Shown here: in pieces, positions 24,099 through 36,470 of the stretch
How positions within the stretch are numbered: the stretch's first letter is position 1
Layout: the number at the start of each line of letters is the position of its first letter
NCBI GenBank assembly: GCA_008694505.1
Contig: VZDJ01006585.1
Coordinates: 11,302,944-11,366,943, forward strand
DNA length: 64,000 nucleotides
Reading direction: 5' to 3'
Source: Cyanoderma ruficeps
Taxonomy: Eukaryota; Chordata; Aves; Passeriformes; Timaliidae
Program-made: the position numbers and the translations under genes
Notes under the pieces: generated by a model
The model's database searches: none
Seen by the model: the letters and a program-made list of their open reading frames with translations, nothing else
What the model was told of the DNA's origin: nothing

Positions 24099-24251
24099 GT
24101 AAGCTACTTCCTAACCTGGATTAATTTTAGTACACTGAACATTCAGAATGAACTCTTCAACATGTAGCTGTTCAGATAAATAACTGTAAGTGGTGGAAGA
24201 GTTTAAGTTTGGACCATCTGAACTTTTTTACATTGGTGAGCATTTCTGCAG

Positions 24252-24272
24252 GTAGCAGCCTTTGAAATTAAG
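24252..24272 (+). other. Candidate 21-nt microexon (hypothetical)
   Basis: An acceptor ending CATTTCTGCAG, with a weaker pyrimidine tract, precedes 21 nt ending AAG|GTAAGC. The interval encodes VAAFEIK in the frame of its first base. It lies 153 bp after the 24-nt candidate and shares the same donor sequence. Weaker than its neighbour; may be chance. Confidence 0.13.
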
Positions 24273-25430
24273 GTAAGCAATTACAGTAATGACAAAAGCC
24301 CAGATAAACCTTTAAATGGATGTAATATCTTAAGACTTAGCTGCCAACCTAAATATTCACTTCAGGGTTTACCCACTCTGGAACAAAAACAGTCTCAACA
24401 AATAAAGATAAAATACTATAGTCCCCGCTAGACAAGATTTTCTCTGAATACCAAGTGATAAAATTCATCGATCCAGAACATAGAAGCAAAGGATTCTTCA
24501 TCACAAGGGAAATTTTTATTTTTTTGGACAGACAAATTAATTGAAAATGGTCCACAGACTTGAAAATTGGTTCCTTTACAGAACTCAATTGAAAATCTCA
24601 AACTTAATTTAGAATTTTCCTATCTGTTCTTGCTCTAACACTGGGAATATAGATTGGAATTTGGTAATTTTAAATGCCATATTAATAAATTCTACTCAGA
24701 TATACATTACATTTTAGGAGTGTCTCAAAGGCATATATATATTCACACAGCAAAGAGTGAGCCAGACACTGCAGGAACCAACATAGGCAAAGCCATCAAG
24801 AGAATTTGTGAGTTCTAAGTTCCATGCAGCAGAACAGAGGAGAAGCAGAAGATTTGGGAAAATGTTTAGTTCATGGCTGTTCTCCCATGACTGCTGTCAA
24901 ATGGCACTGAGAAATACATGACAGTATTTAATATTTTCCATTCTTTAGCTATTACCATCATTTAGTCAAAATAATAGTAAGCAAATACAGGTTTTAGAGA
25001 ATCACAATTTTTTTAAAAAAATATATGTGACATTAAAAGCAAGTATATATGATTATATATTCATATATCTTTCTAAAAATTACAATCATCTCAGATACCC
25101 AACTCTCTGTGTATAGAAGGGATTTCCATTTTAAAATTCATTAGTACAGTGTTTCTTCCTCTCTGTATAAGATGACTTCATGATAAAGACACTTCTGGAC
25201 ATATTTTGTGTGGTTCCTTCTAGCTTTAATGTGAGGTGAAGTATAAATAATTGCCATTATGAAGACAGTAGAAGTGGAAACATATTTTTGGAAAAAATAA
25301 GCAAAATACAGGACAAATATTCAAGCATAAGGCCAGTACTGGAATGAGAACCACTGCCTACAATGGACAGCTGGTGCTGTGCGCTAGTCCCGGCCCCTTT
25401 AGCTCTGGAGTAAAACTCCAACTTTTGCTT

Positions 25431-25516
25431 AAAAATAATAATTAAAACAAAAAAACCCAAAAAACAAACAGACAAACAAACAAAAAAAAAAACAAACAAA
25501 AAAAAACCAACCCCAA
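25431..25516. repeat. A-rich (AAAC)n low-complexity tract
   Basis: AAAC, AAAACCC and long A runs make up about 85 bp of low complexity. Confidence 0.88.
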
Positions 25517-27919
25517 CATCATAGTCAACAAGACTTTTCTTCTAGATTTCATTCCCATCATTACAGGAATTTCCAGCTCCTATTAAATTAATGTTCTGCT
25601 TTGTCTTTGATCCATGTTGTGCACACAACTTCTGTTTTTCTAAGATTTTAAAATTTCAGACAGGCTCTTGTGTTTAAATTTAAACATGGGTGTCCATGTT
25701 TATCTTCTTTGTGGTATATCTCTCCTGAGGCTTCTCATCTGCCTGAAGGATAGTCTTGGCCTCATGCTTTTTCTCCCAGTACAAAATACTGTGCAGGAAA
25801 ATTACTTCTAGATTAAATTTGGTTTCTGTCTAAGCAGGTGTCAGAACCAAATTATGAAAGGATCAACTCAAATTACTAATTGCAGAAAACATGTTTTATC
25901 TCTGCTTCTTTTTGATGAACAGCACAGCTAGAAATATTTAATTACTGTTTAATTATGTTTACTAGAAGTACAGACAAAAGCTATAATATTCCAGGAATGA
26001 AACTTTAGTCAATGCTGTCAAGGCAGAGAATGCAATACTTAAACCTATCTGTCATTAGAGATACTTCCCCCCTCCTTCCCCCCCAATACCATCACCCTGT
26101 TATATACATAACAGGAACAAAGAAATTTCTTGTTGTTCTTCAAGGATCAAAATTCCTACTTAAAATAAATGGAAACTATTTGAAGAGGATACAAGTACCG
26201 GTAATGTGATTGAATTATTTATCCCTTGACATCATGAATTGTCCCTGAGTAATGGCTTAGGCTTTATCCCTAAATCATTAGCACATTTACTTTAACTATA
26301 CCTGTACCTGAAATCCTAACAGAGTTTTCATCTCCAATGTGAAATAATAAAAACAGCAACATCTAGCTATCATATGTCCATTTCACATGCCAAAAAAAAA
26401 ACCAAAAAAAACCCTCTCATTCTGGGGCTAAGCCTAAAATATCTAAAGATAGGTATTTGAAAAAAAGATTACTTGTTTTATCATGCCACTACTTATAATT
26501 TGCCTCCAGTTGATTCAGAGGGATTCAGCACAGAATTGTACTTTACCATGCAAGAAGAGGGGAAAAAAAGTTACAAAAAGATGTCATAAAAGATAAAATT
26601 ATTCAGGGTTTCTGATTTTCATAACTAATAATTTTGAATGGACACATTTTTATCAATTTATGGAATTATATTCTATTTCCAATCCATTAGAAGCCCCAGA
26701 AATGACACTATGTTCAAACACAGTGGTGAAGAAAGATGGTACCTATTATAAACAATTATTAATGTTTTACATAATGAGCTTATCTTTATCATATCTACAA
26801 CAAACCTTAACTAAATTTTTAAGGTTTTGAAAAGTCCTTTACAAAAAAAAAAAGGAAAAATAAAAAGAGAGGATTATTTTAATTTGAGGTTTTTATAAAA
26901 AAAAACAATTGGTTGTATTTTATCTCTTGGTATAATTCATGCTGAGAAGAAATTTAGAAATACTTCTTCTATATGGTAAAATTAATACATGCTGCTGCTA
27001 TTTTACAAATCTCTAAATTGAAAACGAAATTCATGAACATATGGATTCTCTGCTTTCTCAGATGTGTTACAAAACTGTTATTAGTTTAAAGTGATAATTT
27101 ATAACTTAAAGAGAGAATCATCTCACTTTCGAACTCTTAAAAGTTACACATATAAGTGTGAAGTAGTCATGACAGTGTCCTTTACAATCACTGTAGAATA
27201 TCAGAGTACAGAGGTGTTTGTAAGTAGTTATCTAGCAGATTTGAAGAGTTACGGTGCATATGGTTGAGTATGTCTTCTTCTGTGGCTGACATCTGTATTT
27301 AAGAAATCTACCTTAATATAGATCAATCTATCTCAGGGCGTATAAAACACAGAGTCTGATATGTAATGTAATTTTCTGAAATACCAAATAGAAAAAAAGT
27401 GGAATCTTCTTTTGTTTGTACAAAAATGTCACTGTTTTATCTTAAGAAAAAGAACACCACTGAAATCAGTTAAGCTATTGTGTTTTTTTAAAAAGTACTG
27501 AAAGTACTAAACAAAGTTATTACCAAATGATATGAACTCATCTACACAGATGAGAGTTTCATGGGAACTCACAGATGCTTTGTACTAGTCCAGAATCCTT
27601 GCCTTTANCTTTTTTGAGATGTAGTGGAATGAACATGCCTAATGAGAACACAACCAAGAGTCAGCTTCTTGCAAAATCAATAGATGGGGATTAATGAAGC
27701 ATCGAGATTTCCTAAACCCCACTATCAAAACATCTTCTGCCTAAACAGATTGTTCTGTGGCAGGAATAAGATACCTTACATGTGGGTCTGTCTAAATTCT
27801 TTCATACAAATTGCTACTAGATCACAAATGTGTGGGCTGTGACTCTGGTGTTAGAAGGAATGTGGTTTGAGATATTTTGTTTAAAAAATTAGCAAAATTA
27901 CTTACTCGATCATTTTAAA
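25517..27919. other. AT-rich unique sequence, nothing recognised
   Basis: Contains A-rich runs at about 26391-26413 and 26842-26860, and an isolated N at 27608. No exon or repeat family was recognised. Confidence 0.55.
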
Positions 27920-28182
27920 AGGAACATAGCAGAGCCAAACTCCTCTCAGTGGTGCCCAGTGACAGGAAAAGAGACAACAAGCACAAATTTTATCACAAGC
28001 AATTCCACCCAAATATGAGGAAAGACTTGTGTACTGGTAAGGTGACAGATCACTGACACAGGCTGTGGAATCCCTTTCTCCAGAGATGTTCAAGATCTGC
28101 CTGAACACAATTCTGTGTAACCTGGAGGGAAATTGGACTAGATGATCTCCAGACCACCCGACCATTCGCTGATTATGTGATC
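27920..28182 (+). mobile_element. CR1 LINE, short 3' end
   Basis: The last 260 bp of a CR1 in sense orientation. It starts in the region CTCTCAGTGGTGCCCAGTGA, passes through the block corresponding to the C-terminal FFT-V-EHW region (now diverged) and the TGGACTAGATGATCTCCAGA 3' UTR motif, and ends in a decayed GATTATGTGAT tail. This is a typical strongly 5'-truncated copy with no coding capacity. Confidence 0.88.
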
Positions 28183-29486
28183 TTCCAGCTCAGAGACAGT
28201 TTGGTATTAGGAGCTAAATATCAATGAATCTACCTTTTATGGTCCCCAAAACTCTTACTCATTTACAAGACTGCAGGTTGAAATAAAGTTGAAATTTGTA
28301 CTACACAATATTGAATACATTCCAGTATACTTTGCTTTAATAAAAGTCAAATTTTGTACTTAGTCTGTCAAAAAATTTCATGCATGCAAACAGAATTGAA
28401 CAAAAAATACATCTTTAAGAAGTGAACCAATAAAATTCAAATAGGCATAAAAAGAATGGTGTATTTCAGTATCTTAATGATCTAAGAAAATTCCTGACGT
28501 TTAATTGAGATGTCAAGAACGTATCTTCAGCTTCTTAAAGTTCACCAATTCTTCACTTACGCACCTCTGCATATTGATTGTTTAGTACTATGCTTAACAC
28601 TGCAATTATGGGCACTATTTAGAATCTATGCTAAAAAGACATAATTGTACAAAGCAATTTCTCCAGTACTCTAATTATTATCAGTGTCATTTCAGAGCAG
28701 CAATTTGCTTATACCAATTTGACAAAACTTACATGTCTCAAAAGTATAGAAGTTTGCATATACTAAAAATACACGAAGATTCTTGTATTTGTATTGAACT
28801 TCACTAATAATGGAAGTGACACTATGCATTGTGTGCAGTGCAGAGTGCAACTAATGTCTAAAGTGTTTTCCCCAAAATCAGTAACTCAGATTGTGGCTTA
28901 TTATGTTTTGACTTACACCATGAAGCTGATATTACACAATACACGTCAATAACAGAATTATTAATGCTTTGGTGTCTAAAAGGTGTTGTGTACATGATAT
29001 TTATACATGTGCAGTAAATGGTGTAAGTAAACCTCTCACCAGAAGAACTCTTTTCTCTTCTTCATCTCTCCACATCTCTGTCATCTCCTTTTATTTTTAG
29101 GTGGTTATATGCACTTTTACTGGTGCAATAAGGCTTCCTTAAGGCTCAGCCATATGATCAATCAAATGAGGTTTTACAGACGTGGGCAAGTCAATATATC
29201 TGTAACCACCTGCTTGTTCTTAGCTCACAGAAAATGCAGGTAAACTGATTCACGATAACACATTCTGGCTGTGGTAGTAGTAGTTTCATTCTACATCTAG
29301 CTTCCACTGTGCTTTCTGGAAATTTCCAGTGGTTTCTGGAGTAAATGGATTTTTTTTTTTACTGCAGATAGATGAGAATGGAAACACCAGTGTAATGTCC
29401 TTTGCCTCAGCTGCATGATGTCTAGCAATAGGTGCCATAAAATATCATTCCTTGTGGAACTAAATATCACAAGATAACAAAATATG
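28183..29486. other. AT-rich unique sequence, nothing recognised
   Basis: No exon, RNA gene or repeat family recognised. Confidence 0.55.
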
Positions 29487-29607
29487 TGGCTAGAAGTAAT
29501 CTGGTCCAGTGGAAGGTGCCCGTGCTTAGTGCAGGAAGGTTAGAACTAGGTGTTCTCTAGGGTCCCTTCTAACCCAAACCATTCTATGACCCTATGATTC
29601 TGTGATT
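29487..29607 (+). mobile_element. CR1 LINE, 3' UTR remnant
   Basis: Only about 120 bp remain: CTGGTCCAGTGGAAGGTGCC, a GGTTAGAACTAGGTG block, and the octamer tail CCATTCTATGACCCTATGAT followed by TCTGTGAT. It is in sense orientation, belongs to the CTGGTC-AGTGGAAGGTG subfamily, and is non-coding. Confidence 0.9.
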
Positions 29608-31440
29608 TTGGACCCTGACAGGTGAGTTGCAATATCATTTTTCTCTTAGAGTGTCATGTTCCTCCATAACTTAACTTGCAGAAGAAACCCCAACAAACAA
29701 GATTATAATGACAACTAAAGGAAATATTACTGTAGAACATGTTCTTACTTTGATTTCCATAAATATAGTTCACTCTTAGTCAAAAATTTCATTTCATAAA
29801 AATATATTATTTTTTTTCCTTAGTTCTCCAAACAAAGTCACCTTCTCCCTCTCTAGCTTGGATTTGACACAAGACAAAATTTCATGACTTTTTTTTTTTG
29901 TTTTGCTCTGTTTTCAAAAGAGAAATGTTATTCTGAAAATTTGGACTTCTAAAAATGAGAAACAAATTGCACTGTCATTTACCTGGACATTGACAACAGG
30001 ATGGGTGAACTATACATGAAATACAAACTACATCTTAATGTGGCATATATTTTGCTGTCAGCTCAGTTTAGACAACTAAAGTGTTTTCAAGAGCAGTCAT
30101 ATCTTTTTGTAATCTCAGTAGAAGAGACATGCATTGTGTTGTCAATTTAGGCACCGCACATATGCCAATATAGTATATAACTACTATACTTTCTTTCAGT
30201 TTTTGCATTTGGGAATTCTTTTGGGGGGAGGGAATTTTAAGGGGACTTTTTATTATCTTTTTAATTTTAGTGACAGATATGAAGATGGGAATCAAATTAT
30301 ACAAAATACCTTACATCAATGATTGCATATGACAAGTAAATTGTTCTCCTTTTTTCAATATTGTTGTCCCTAAAGTTTTGTTAAAATCTTAAGCTTTATA
30401 TATGTTACATAGCAATTTAAAAAGGATGAATAATTTTTCTCTGTAGCACTTTTATCTTCAGTGATACTTGTTTTGGTACCTGAATATTTTTTACATAACC
30501 TTGTTCTCCAGTAAAATTCCAATGCCCTTGCTCTTTGCTTAAAAGAAAAAAATGAAGCTTCAGGCATATCAATCAAAAACAAGGCAGTCAGCACTAACTC
30601 TAATAATGAAAACCATGATTTCATAAATCATCCTCTACAAGTTAGGGTCATCTTTTAAAAATTTCATACCAGGCACGGCTCAAGATTTCTCAGACTCTCA
30701 CTCTTCTTTCTTTAATGAAAACAATAGGAAATATGTCAGCATACAAATGATGTGACCCTCTTTAGCTTAAAAAATTCCTGAAAATTAAAAGACTTTGCTT
30801 TGTCCTTCAAATTGTAGAAGTCAGGATTTTTACCTCCCCTCTCACAAAGTTCAAAGAAAATATTTATCTCAAAGCTCCATAATGAAATAAAAGTATCTAA
30901 TCTTATGTGGACTTAATTTAATAAACTGTAGATTTAATTTGAAGAAGCTGGTAGTACAGGATACTTTCTCTAGTGCCTGTATCCACTACATAACAGGTTA
31001 CAGGTTATAATTGCCCAAGTGGCTTTTCTTACTGCATATCCTTAAGCAAACCAAGAGCCCTCTATTAATGGAATGAAATCATTTTAATTCCAGCAACAAG
31101 TTTCAATGCATTATTTTACAATTCAGACATTTCTGTAGTTTGGAAAAAAAAAACAACAAACCAAAATCACACTAGCAAAATGTGAGTCCATTGTTCTGTC
31201 ATTCAAGACTAATATATGAAAAAAATAATAATTAAAAAAAAGATGAGCATGTCATTCAATCTCTGCTAATATAAAACATCTCTTTTTAGCTTTCACGTCC
31301 TGGACTTGATGCCCCACTGTGCTTCTGTACTTTTGCACTTTTGCATTCTCACACCTGATACGACAACATTCAAAATTCCATTAAGTGTTTTGCAAGTGTC
31401 TAATCTACTTCCTCATTAACAAAATATTTATCTCCCCATT
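29608..31440. other. AT-rich unique sequence, nothing recognised
   Basis: Short T and A runs (near 29888 and 31146) but no exon or repeat family recognised. Confidence 0.55.
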
Positions 31441-31535
31441 AAAAAAAAAAAAAAAACAACANAAAAAAAAAAAAAAACAACCAACAAATAAAACAAGGAA
31501 ACAAACAAATCCACAAAAGAAACAAACAAAAATCA
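31441..31535. repeat. A-rich tract with one ambiguous base
   Basis: Two long A runs separated by CAACA, with an N at 31462, grading into AAAC-like units. Confidence 0.88.
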
Positions 31536-32736
31536 CCAAACTGAAGTAAAAGCCCGAAACAGAAACAAACCCAAAAGCTAAGACTTGTCTAAGGCATAAA
31601 GATCTATGGGAAGGAAAAAAAAAACAAACATAGTTTTTGTCTGTAGAACCAAAAGTGTATCCACAAATATGACAACTTTAGGAAGCATTGCAAGACAACA
31701 ATAATAACTACCTTAGTTATTTGCATCTGCAATGATTTGTAAATAAAACCTGGGTTTGATTTTTACTCAAATTAGAAAAGTTTCTATGCTAGTATGGACT
31801 GGATCATGATCATTCGTTCAGTTTTGCTCTTACAGAAGGATATAAATGCTTTGGATGCATCTACACTGCTGGCTGAGATGTGTATTTAAAAACAGACATT
31901 GCACAGAGGGCAAAAATGCAAGAACAGATCCATTCTGATCCATTCTGAAATAACATGGATGTGAACTGGGATCATGTTCACTGAACTATGTACCACCCTT
32001 TATGAAGGAAGAGATACAGCACTTGACTGCAATGAGAAATACCAAGTTGTGAATGCTATATTGAACAAAGATTTTTTTTTTGTATTAACACAAATTAAAT
32101 CCTTGCCTTTGACTGAAGCAATACAATCAGCTCAAAATGTAAAGAGAAAAAATCTGCAGGAGTGATTCACAGGCAAGAAGGGACAATATCTCCTGAAAAG
32201 ACCTGAAAACTATATAACAAACCTGACTTAAGCAGACCTCACCCTGACCTGGTGATGTCAACTCCAGAGCACCTTGCTTCTATGTTTAGATCAGTCAGCA
32301 GAGCATTGCTGCCAGAATATGTGAAATCCACAATTTGAACTGCTGAAATGCTACTTGCTGGTTATCTCTCTTCTAAAGCCTATGTAGAAGGCTTCTGAGT
32401 GAGTTGCCTCAGGCAGATATTGCTGTTAACTTTATTAAAGGGCTTGAGATACTACACTGCAAAGTGAACTGTTCAGATATAAGCAGTCCATATGACTAAG
32501 TAGAAAACTTGTTTGACTTTGAGCGTTCAATCACTTAGTAAGTGGTGGAAAACAAGAAAAAAAAATTCTGGTAGGAAACTACAATCTATTATGAATTCAT
32601 CTTCTACACTGAATAGTCTTTGGGGCCCTGTCCCCACTGCAGAAAACATTTTTCATCTTGAGCTGTCAAAGTAAATGTTAAGATTTGAAATAGGTTTATT
32701 TCACCACTTACTTGAGTAATTTTTTGGTTTTTTCTA
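31536..32736. other. AT-rich unique sequence, nothing recognised
   Basis: Contains a 10-bp direct duplication (GATCCATTCT) near 31926-31946. Nothing else was seen. Confidence 0.55.
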
Positions 32737-32920
32737 TCTAGCCCAGGATCTGTTTCGTTTCTGGGCCAAAAAACACATATTTCCAGCTCACCAGCACCCC
32801 CAAGTCCTTCTCGTCAGGGCTGTTCTCAATCTCTCCATCCTACAGCCTCTGTTCATAGTGGGGATTGCCCAGATGCAGGAACATGCACTTGGCCTCACTG
32901 AACCTCATGAGGTTCCTATT
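32737..32920 (-). mobile_element. CR1 LINE, internal fragment
   Basis: Antisense CR1 from the region just after the reverse transcriptase active site. The plus strand shows the reverse complements of the GLVVKKA-like and LMKF/KCKVLHLG blocks: CACCCCCAAGTCCTTCTCGT at 32795-32814 and GAACCTCATGAGGTTC at 32900-32915. Both ends are cut, so this is an interior scrap without 5' end or 3' tail. Non-coding. Confidence 0.85.
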
Positions 32921-32960
32921 CCTGGCTATCAGGGTTAACCCACAAGAAGAAGAAGGATCT

Positions 32961-33011
32961 ACCTAGCTATTTAGCTATCTATCTATTTAGCTATCTATCT
33001 CTCTAGCTATC
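32961..33011. repeat. (CTAT/CTAGCTAT)n tetranucleotide microsatellite
   Basis: CTAT and AGCTAT units alternate imperfectly, starting about 40 bp after the CR1 scrap. Confidence 0.85.
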
Positions 33012-33086
33012 ATATAAAAACACTTGATATTGTAGGCATATGTGCACAGAATGCATGTGAAATATATGCAAAGAATACATTACATA

Positions 33087-33147
33087 GACACATACACACA
33101 TGTATATATACACACATACACACACACACACACATATATATATATGT
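33087..33147. repeat. compound (CA)n(TA)n microsatellite
   Basis: ACAC and ATAC blocks lead to a near-pure CA run of about 9 units and then a TA run. It is likely polymorphic. Confidence 0.92.
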
Positions 33148-33737
33148 ACTCATTGATATGTTTCCATTATTGCAGGGCACATTTATGACTATACATTTAC
33201 AGCAAATTCAATTAATTTTGAGTAAAGGTTTTAGAGGAAAGACTTCATAAACATTTCATAAGCATAAGCACTACAAATTTGCTGATCATCTAGCCAGCCC
33301 TATAGCTGAATGATTGCTTCTACACATCATAATCCTATGAATTGTGGAAGAGTCATCTTTTGGATTACTATGAGTACATACTCCTCAGAATTCACAGTAC
33401 AGAGCAAATCCCTACTCTAGGCAAGTCCTCCAAAGTTCTGTGCAAATTGATTGGTTCATAAGACATGCTGGCAATAAATATTTCAGCACTTCATGTTAAA
33501 AGAAAAAAAAAATTGTAGTTAGGAAGCAATACATTTGCCTCCTTCTTAAAATGAAGTAGAGACATCAGAATGCAAGTTCCAGGCAAAGATATAGTCCATC
33601 GCTTTCCAATACTGAGAAGAGAGATATCTAACCTCACAAGACAACTATTTTGTTGTGAAAACATTTTGTATGTCAATATAACAGCACCAATCCAAACCCA
33701 GAATAATGTATTTAAAGTAATAGACACTTCACGTTCC
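33148..33737. other. AT-rich unique sequence, nothing recognised
   Basis: No repeat family or exon recognised. Confidence 0.55.
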
Positions 33738-33873
33738 TTTTTGGGGGATTGGGGTTTCCTTGTGGGTTTTGTTGGTTGGGGGATTTTGTTGGTTTGTTTG
33801 TTTGTTTTGGGTTGTTTATTTGTTGTTTTGGGGGCTTGCTGTTGTGATGGTGGGGTTTTTTGTTTGTTTTTTA
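33738..33873. repeat. T/G-rich low-complexity tract
   Basis: TTTG, TTGG and GGGG units over about 135 bp, with several short G runs. A plus-strand open frame through it is low-complexity translation. Confidence 0.82.
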
Positions 33874-35447
33874 CAGTATCTTGGTTAATCAGGCATATCT
33901 AGTGAATCATATAATCTATAAATTTTTAATCCTCTATTCTATGGGGCTATTGTTGCTGAGATGAATGTAAATAGGATGGTTTTAAAAGAAATTAACCAAT
34001 CCTTGCTAGGCTAAAAAAATATATTTTTAATATTATGAGAACTCTTTATATGTCATCCTAATGTGATTTGAATCCCCCTGTTTTACAAGGAATTAGTGTA
34101 TCAAAAAAGATTACATTTCTCTTTTTCATTTATTACTAACTTAAGGAAGTATATAATAATTCAATTTAATTTATATTTCCCTGAAGAACTGCAATTCAGT
34201 GGATAATAAATGCAGAGCTTCTGTATTAATAACACCTAGCTGGAGACTGTAGAATACATATGGCATGTAGTGGTTACAATTAAGTAGGAAGACCTGAGAC
34301 AGAGGCATTTATATCAGCAGCTTTGTACTGCTTAGGAAAATAATGGACCCTGAGGCAAAGCTGAGGGACTTATTTATCTACTATGATTAAAACTATTGAT
34401 AATTCCCAAAGTGGTAAGTTCAGCTGCTGTTCCAAATTATATTGCTTAAGATATTAATGAGAAAACAGAAACACTGTCTGTGCTATTTAGTTAATACCAG
34501 AGGCCATATTTCATTTGCCATTTCTACTTTAGGTTATTCTACGTTTGAGTTGAGATTAGTCTACATTACTATTGCTGATTTCATGTTTTACAAAATGTTC
34601 CTTGGCTTAACCTTTGTGCTAAGAGAACATAATAGCATTACTGCTGTGCCAGGTCTTTTGTGATACCTGAAGAATATCTTTATTGTGATGAGTTTTACAT
34701 TTTCACTTATTTCTACTCGCCAATATTTGGGTATTAATCTAAGTTTGAATAAAATTTTTAGTATAGGTTAAAATCACTTCCATATATAATATATTGTTTA
34801 TTTGTAGAAATAGTGAAGTGTTGAGTGCTGTAGAGGAATGCTACCCGCAGAGGAGAGTAGTAGAACTGTCTTCCCTGTAATCATTACTCTGAAATGATGC
34901 TTGACACTGATCTCCATTCAACACCATCTTTGTTAAAACTGAGAGTTATCCTATCAAGTGGGATTAACAATGAAGTATTCCATCTAAGCAGCAACACATT
35001 AGAAGAGCAGGGATCACTGGCTCAGTCAGTCACATGAAGATGCAGTCACAAGCCAAGCAATGAGTTGAAGCTCTGATTATAAATTGAAGTATGAGATGAG
35101 TTTGTCAAGTTGAGGTGTTTGACAGTGAGAAAGATTCATAAGACTAAATCTACAGAAGTGGTGCTTGGGACATGACGACAGAAAGTACTGGAGTCAAAAA
35201 ATCTCTTCTGATAAACAATAACCTATAAAAATTTTTAAAAGACAAGCCTAACTATTTAATAAGTTAAAGTAATTACTTTGTCTCTCCCTAAGCATAAGGA
35301 GGCTTTAAATTGAAGCCTTTAACCCACCACATTTTCTATATTAATTGTTCCAATTTTATATTCAGAAAGACTTTTGACAGATGTCCTTTGTTTTTGTCCT
35401 GTCTGGGAAGCCCCTTTTTATGGATGGTAAGTAAAGATAATAAAGAT
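33874..35447. other. AT-rich unique sequence, nothing recognised
   Basis: No repeat family or convincing exon recognised. Confidence 0.55.
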
Positions 35448-35514
35448 TAAAAAAAAAACAAAAAACCCAAAAGAAACAAAACAAAACAAAACAAAACAAA
35501 AAAACCAACCAANT
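35448..35514. repeat. A-rich (AAAAC)n tract with one ambiguous base
   Basis: A runs followed by five AAAAC-type units, with an N at 35513. Confidence 0.88.
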
Positions 35515-36385
35515 AAGAGCATCTGAAACCATGAAAAATAATTTAAAATAATCCCTGTTTAATTTAAAATTAGTCTTTGCACAAGGATTCTCATATTTAA
35601 TATAAATCATATGGACTCACCTGCAGACTGAAATAATCCACTGGGTGTCACTTCCCAGTGTTCACAGTACAGGAGAAGCACTCAAATATGTGAACTCTAA
35701 AGGCTATCCTGCTATTCCTATTGCAATTCTGGGGTGTTAAAGCTACAGTACTTTAAAATGAGGGCTTAGCATATTTTCATATAACACCCGTAAACATGGC
35801 TTCATGCATTTATTTTGACAGCCATGGATAAAACTATAAAATAGTAATGTTTTGGGAATAGTACAGAGTGGAAGAGAAAAGAATTTAACTGCTCTGATGG
35901 CAAGTTTTAGAACAAAACCCAAATATCTCAGTATTTGCTGTTCTGAATTGGGGCTTGCTACTCATATTATCAGAATGAAATGATAAGAAGGTAAACATGG
36001 TGGAAGCATAATAGGCTTGAAAATAATAAGAGACTATTTGAAGTGAGACAGATGAGATAGATAGAGCTTTTCTATTTCCACCATCTATAAAGTGCTCAGC
36101 AGCCAGTTTTCGAGCCACTTGGAATGATCAAACAGGCCTAGGCAGCCAGATTTTCCTCTCACTCCTAAACCTGACACCTTCCTTCAGAGCCAGCAACCTT
36201 AGGGAAGAAACTGCAACATGAAACCCCCTCACCAGATTAAACATGGTTATGTGTTTCTGATAGAAAATCCCAGTTATGATGGGAGTGAGTTTTCAGACAG
36301 AAGCTCTTGGCTTTCACTAAAATAAACATTACAGCAATTTCAGCTTTTCCACAGACAACGGATGTGTTTTATTCCATATGAGACT
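35515..36385. other. AT-rich unique sequence, nothing recognised
   Basis: No repeat family or exon recognised. Confidence 0.55.
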
Positions 36386-36470
36386 ATGTACATACAATAG
36401 TATACACCCTATATAGTACATACTAGACTATATACTATGAATATAAATATATATAATTATATAAAAATAT
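36386..36470. repeat. TA-rich low-complexity sequence
   Basis: Imperfect TATA, TACTA and ATATAA units. An AT-rich stretch rather than a clean microsatellite. Confidence 0.6.

Larger units (their letters stand above)
23258..25430. other. AT-rich unique sequence, two candidate microexons inside
   Basis: No interspersed repeat recognised. Short candidate exons at 24075-24098 and 24252-24272 are listed separately. The rest shows nothing I can name. Confidence 0.5.
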
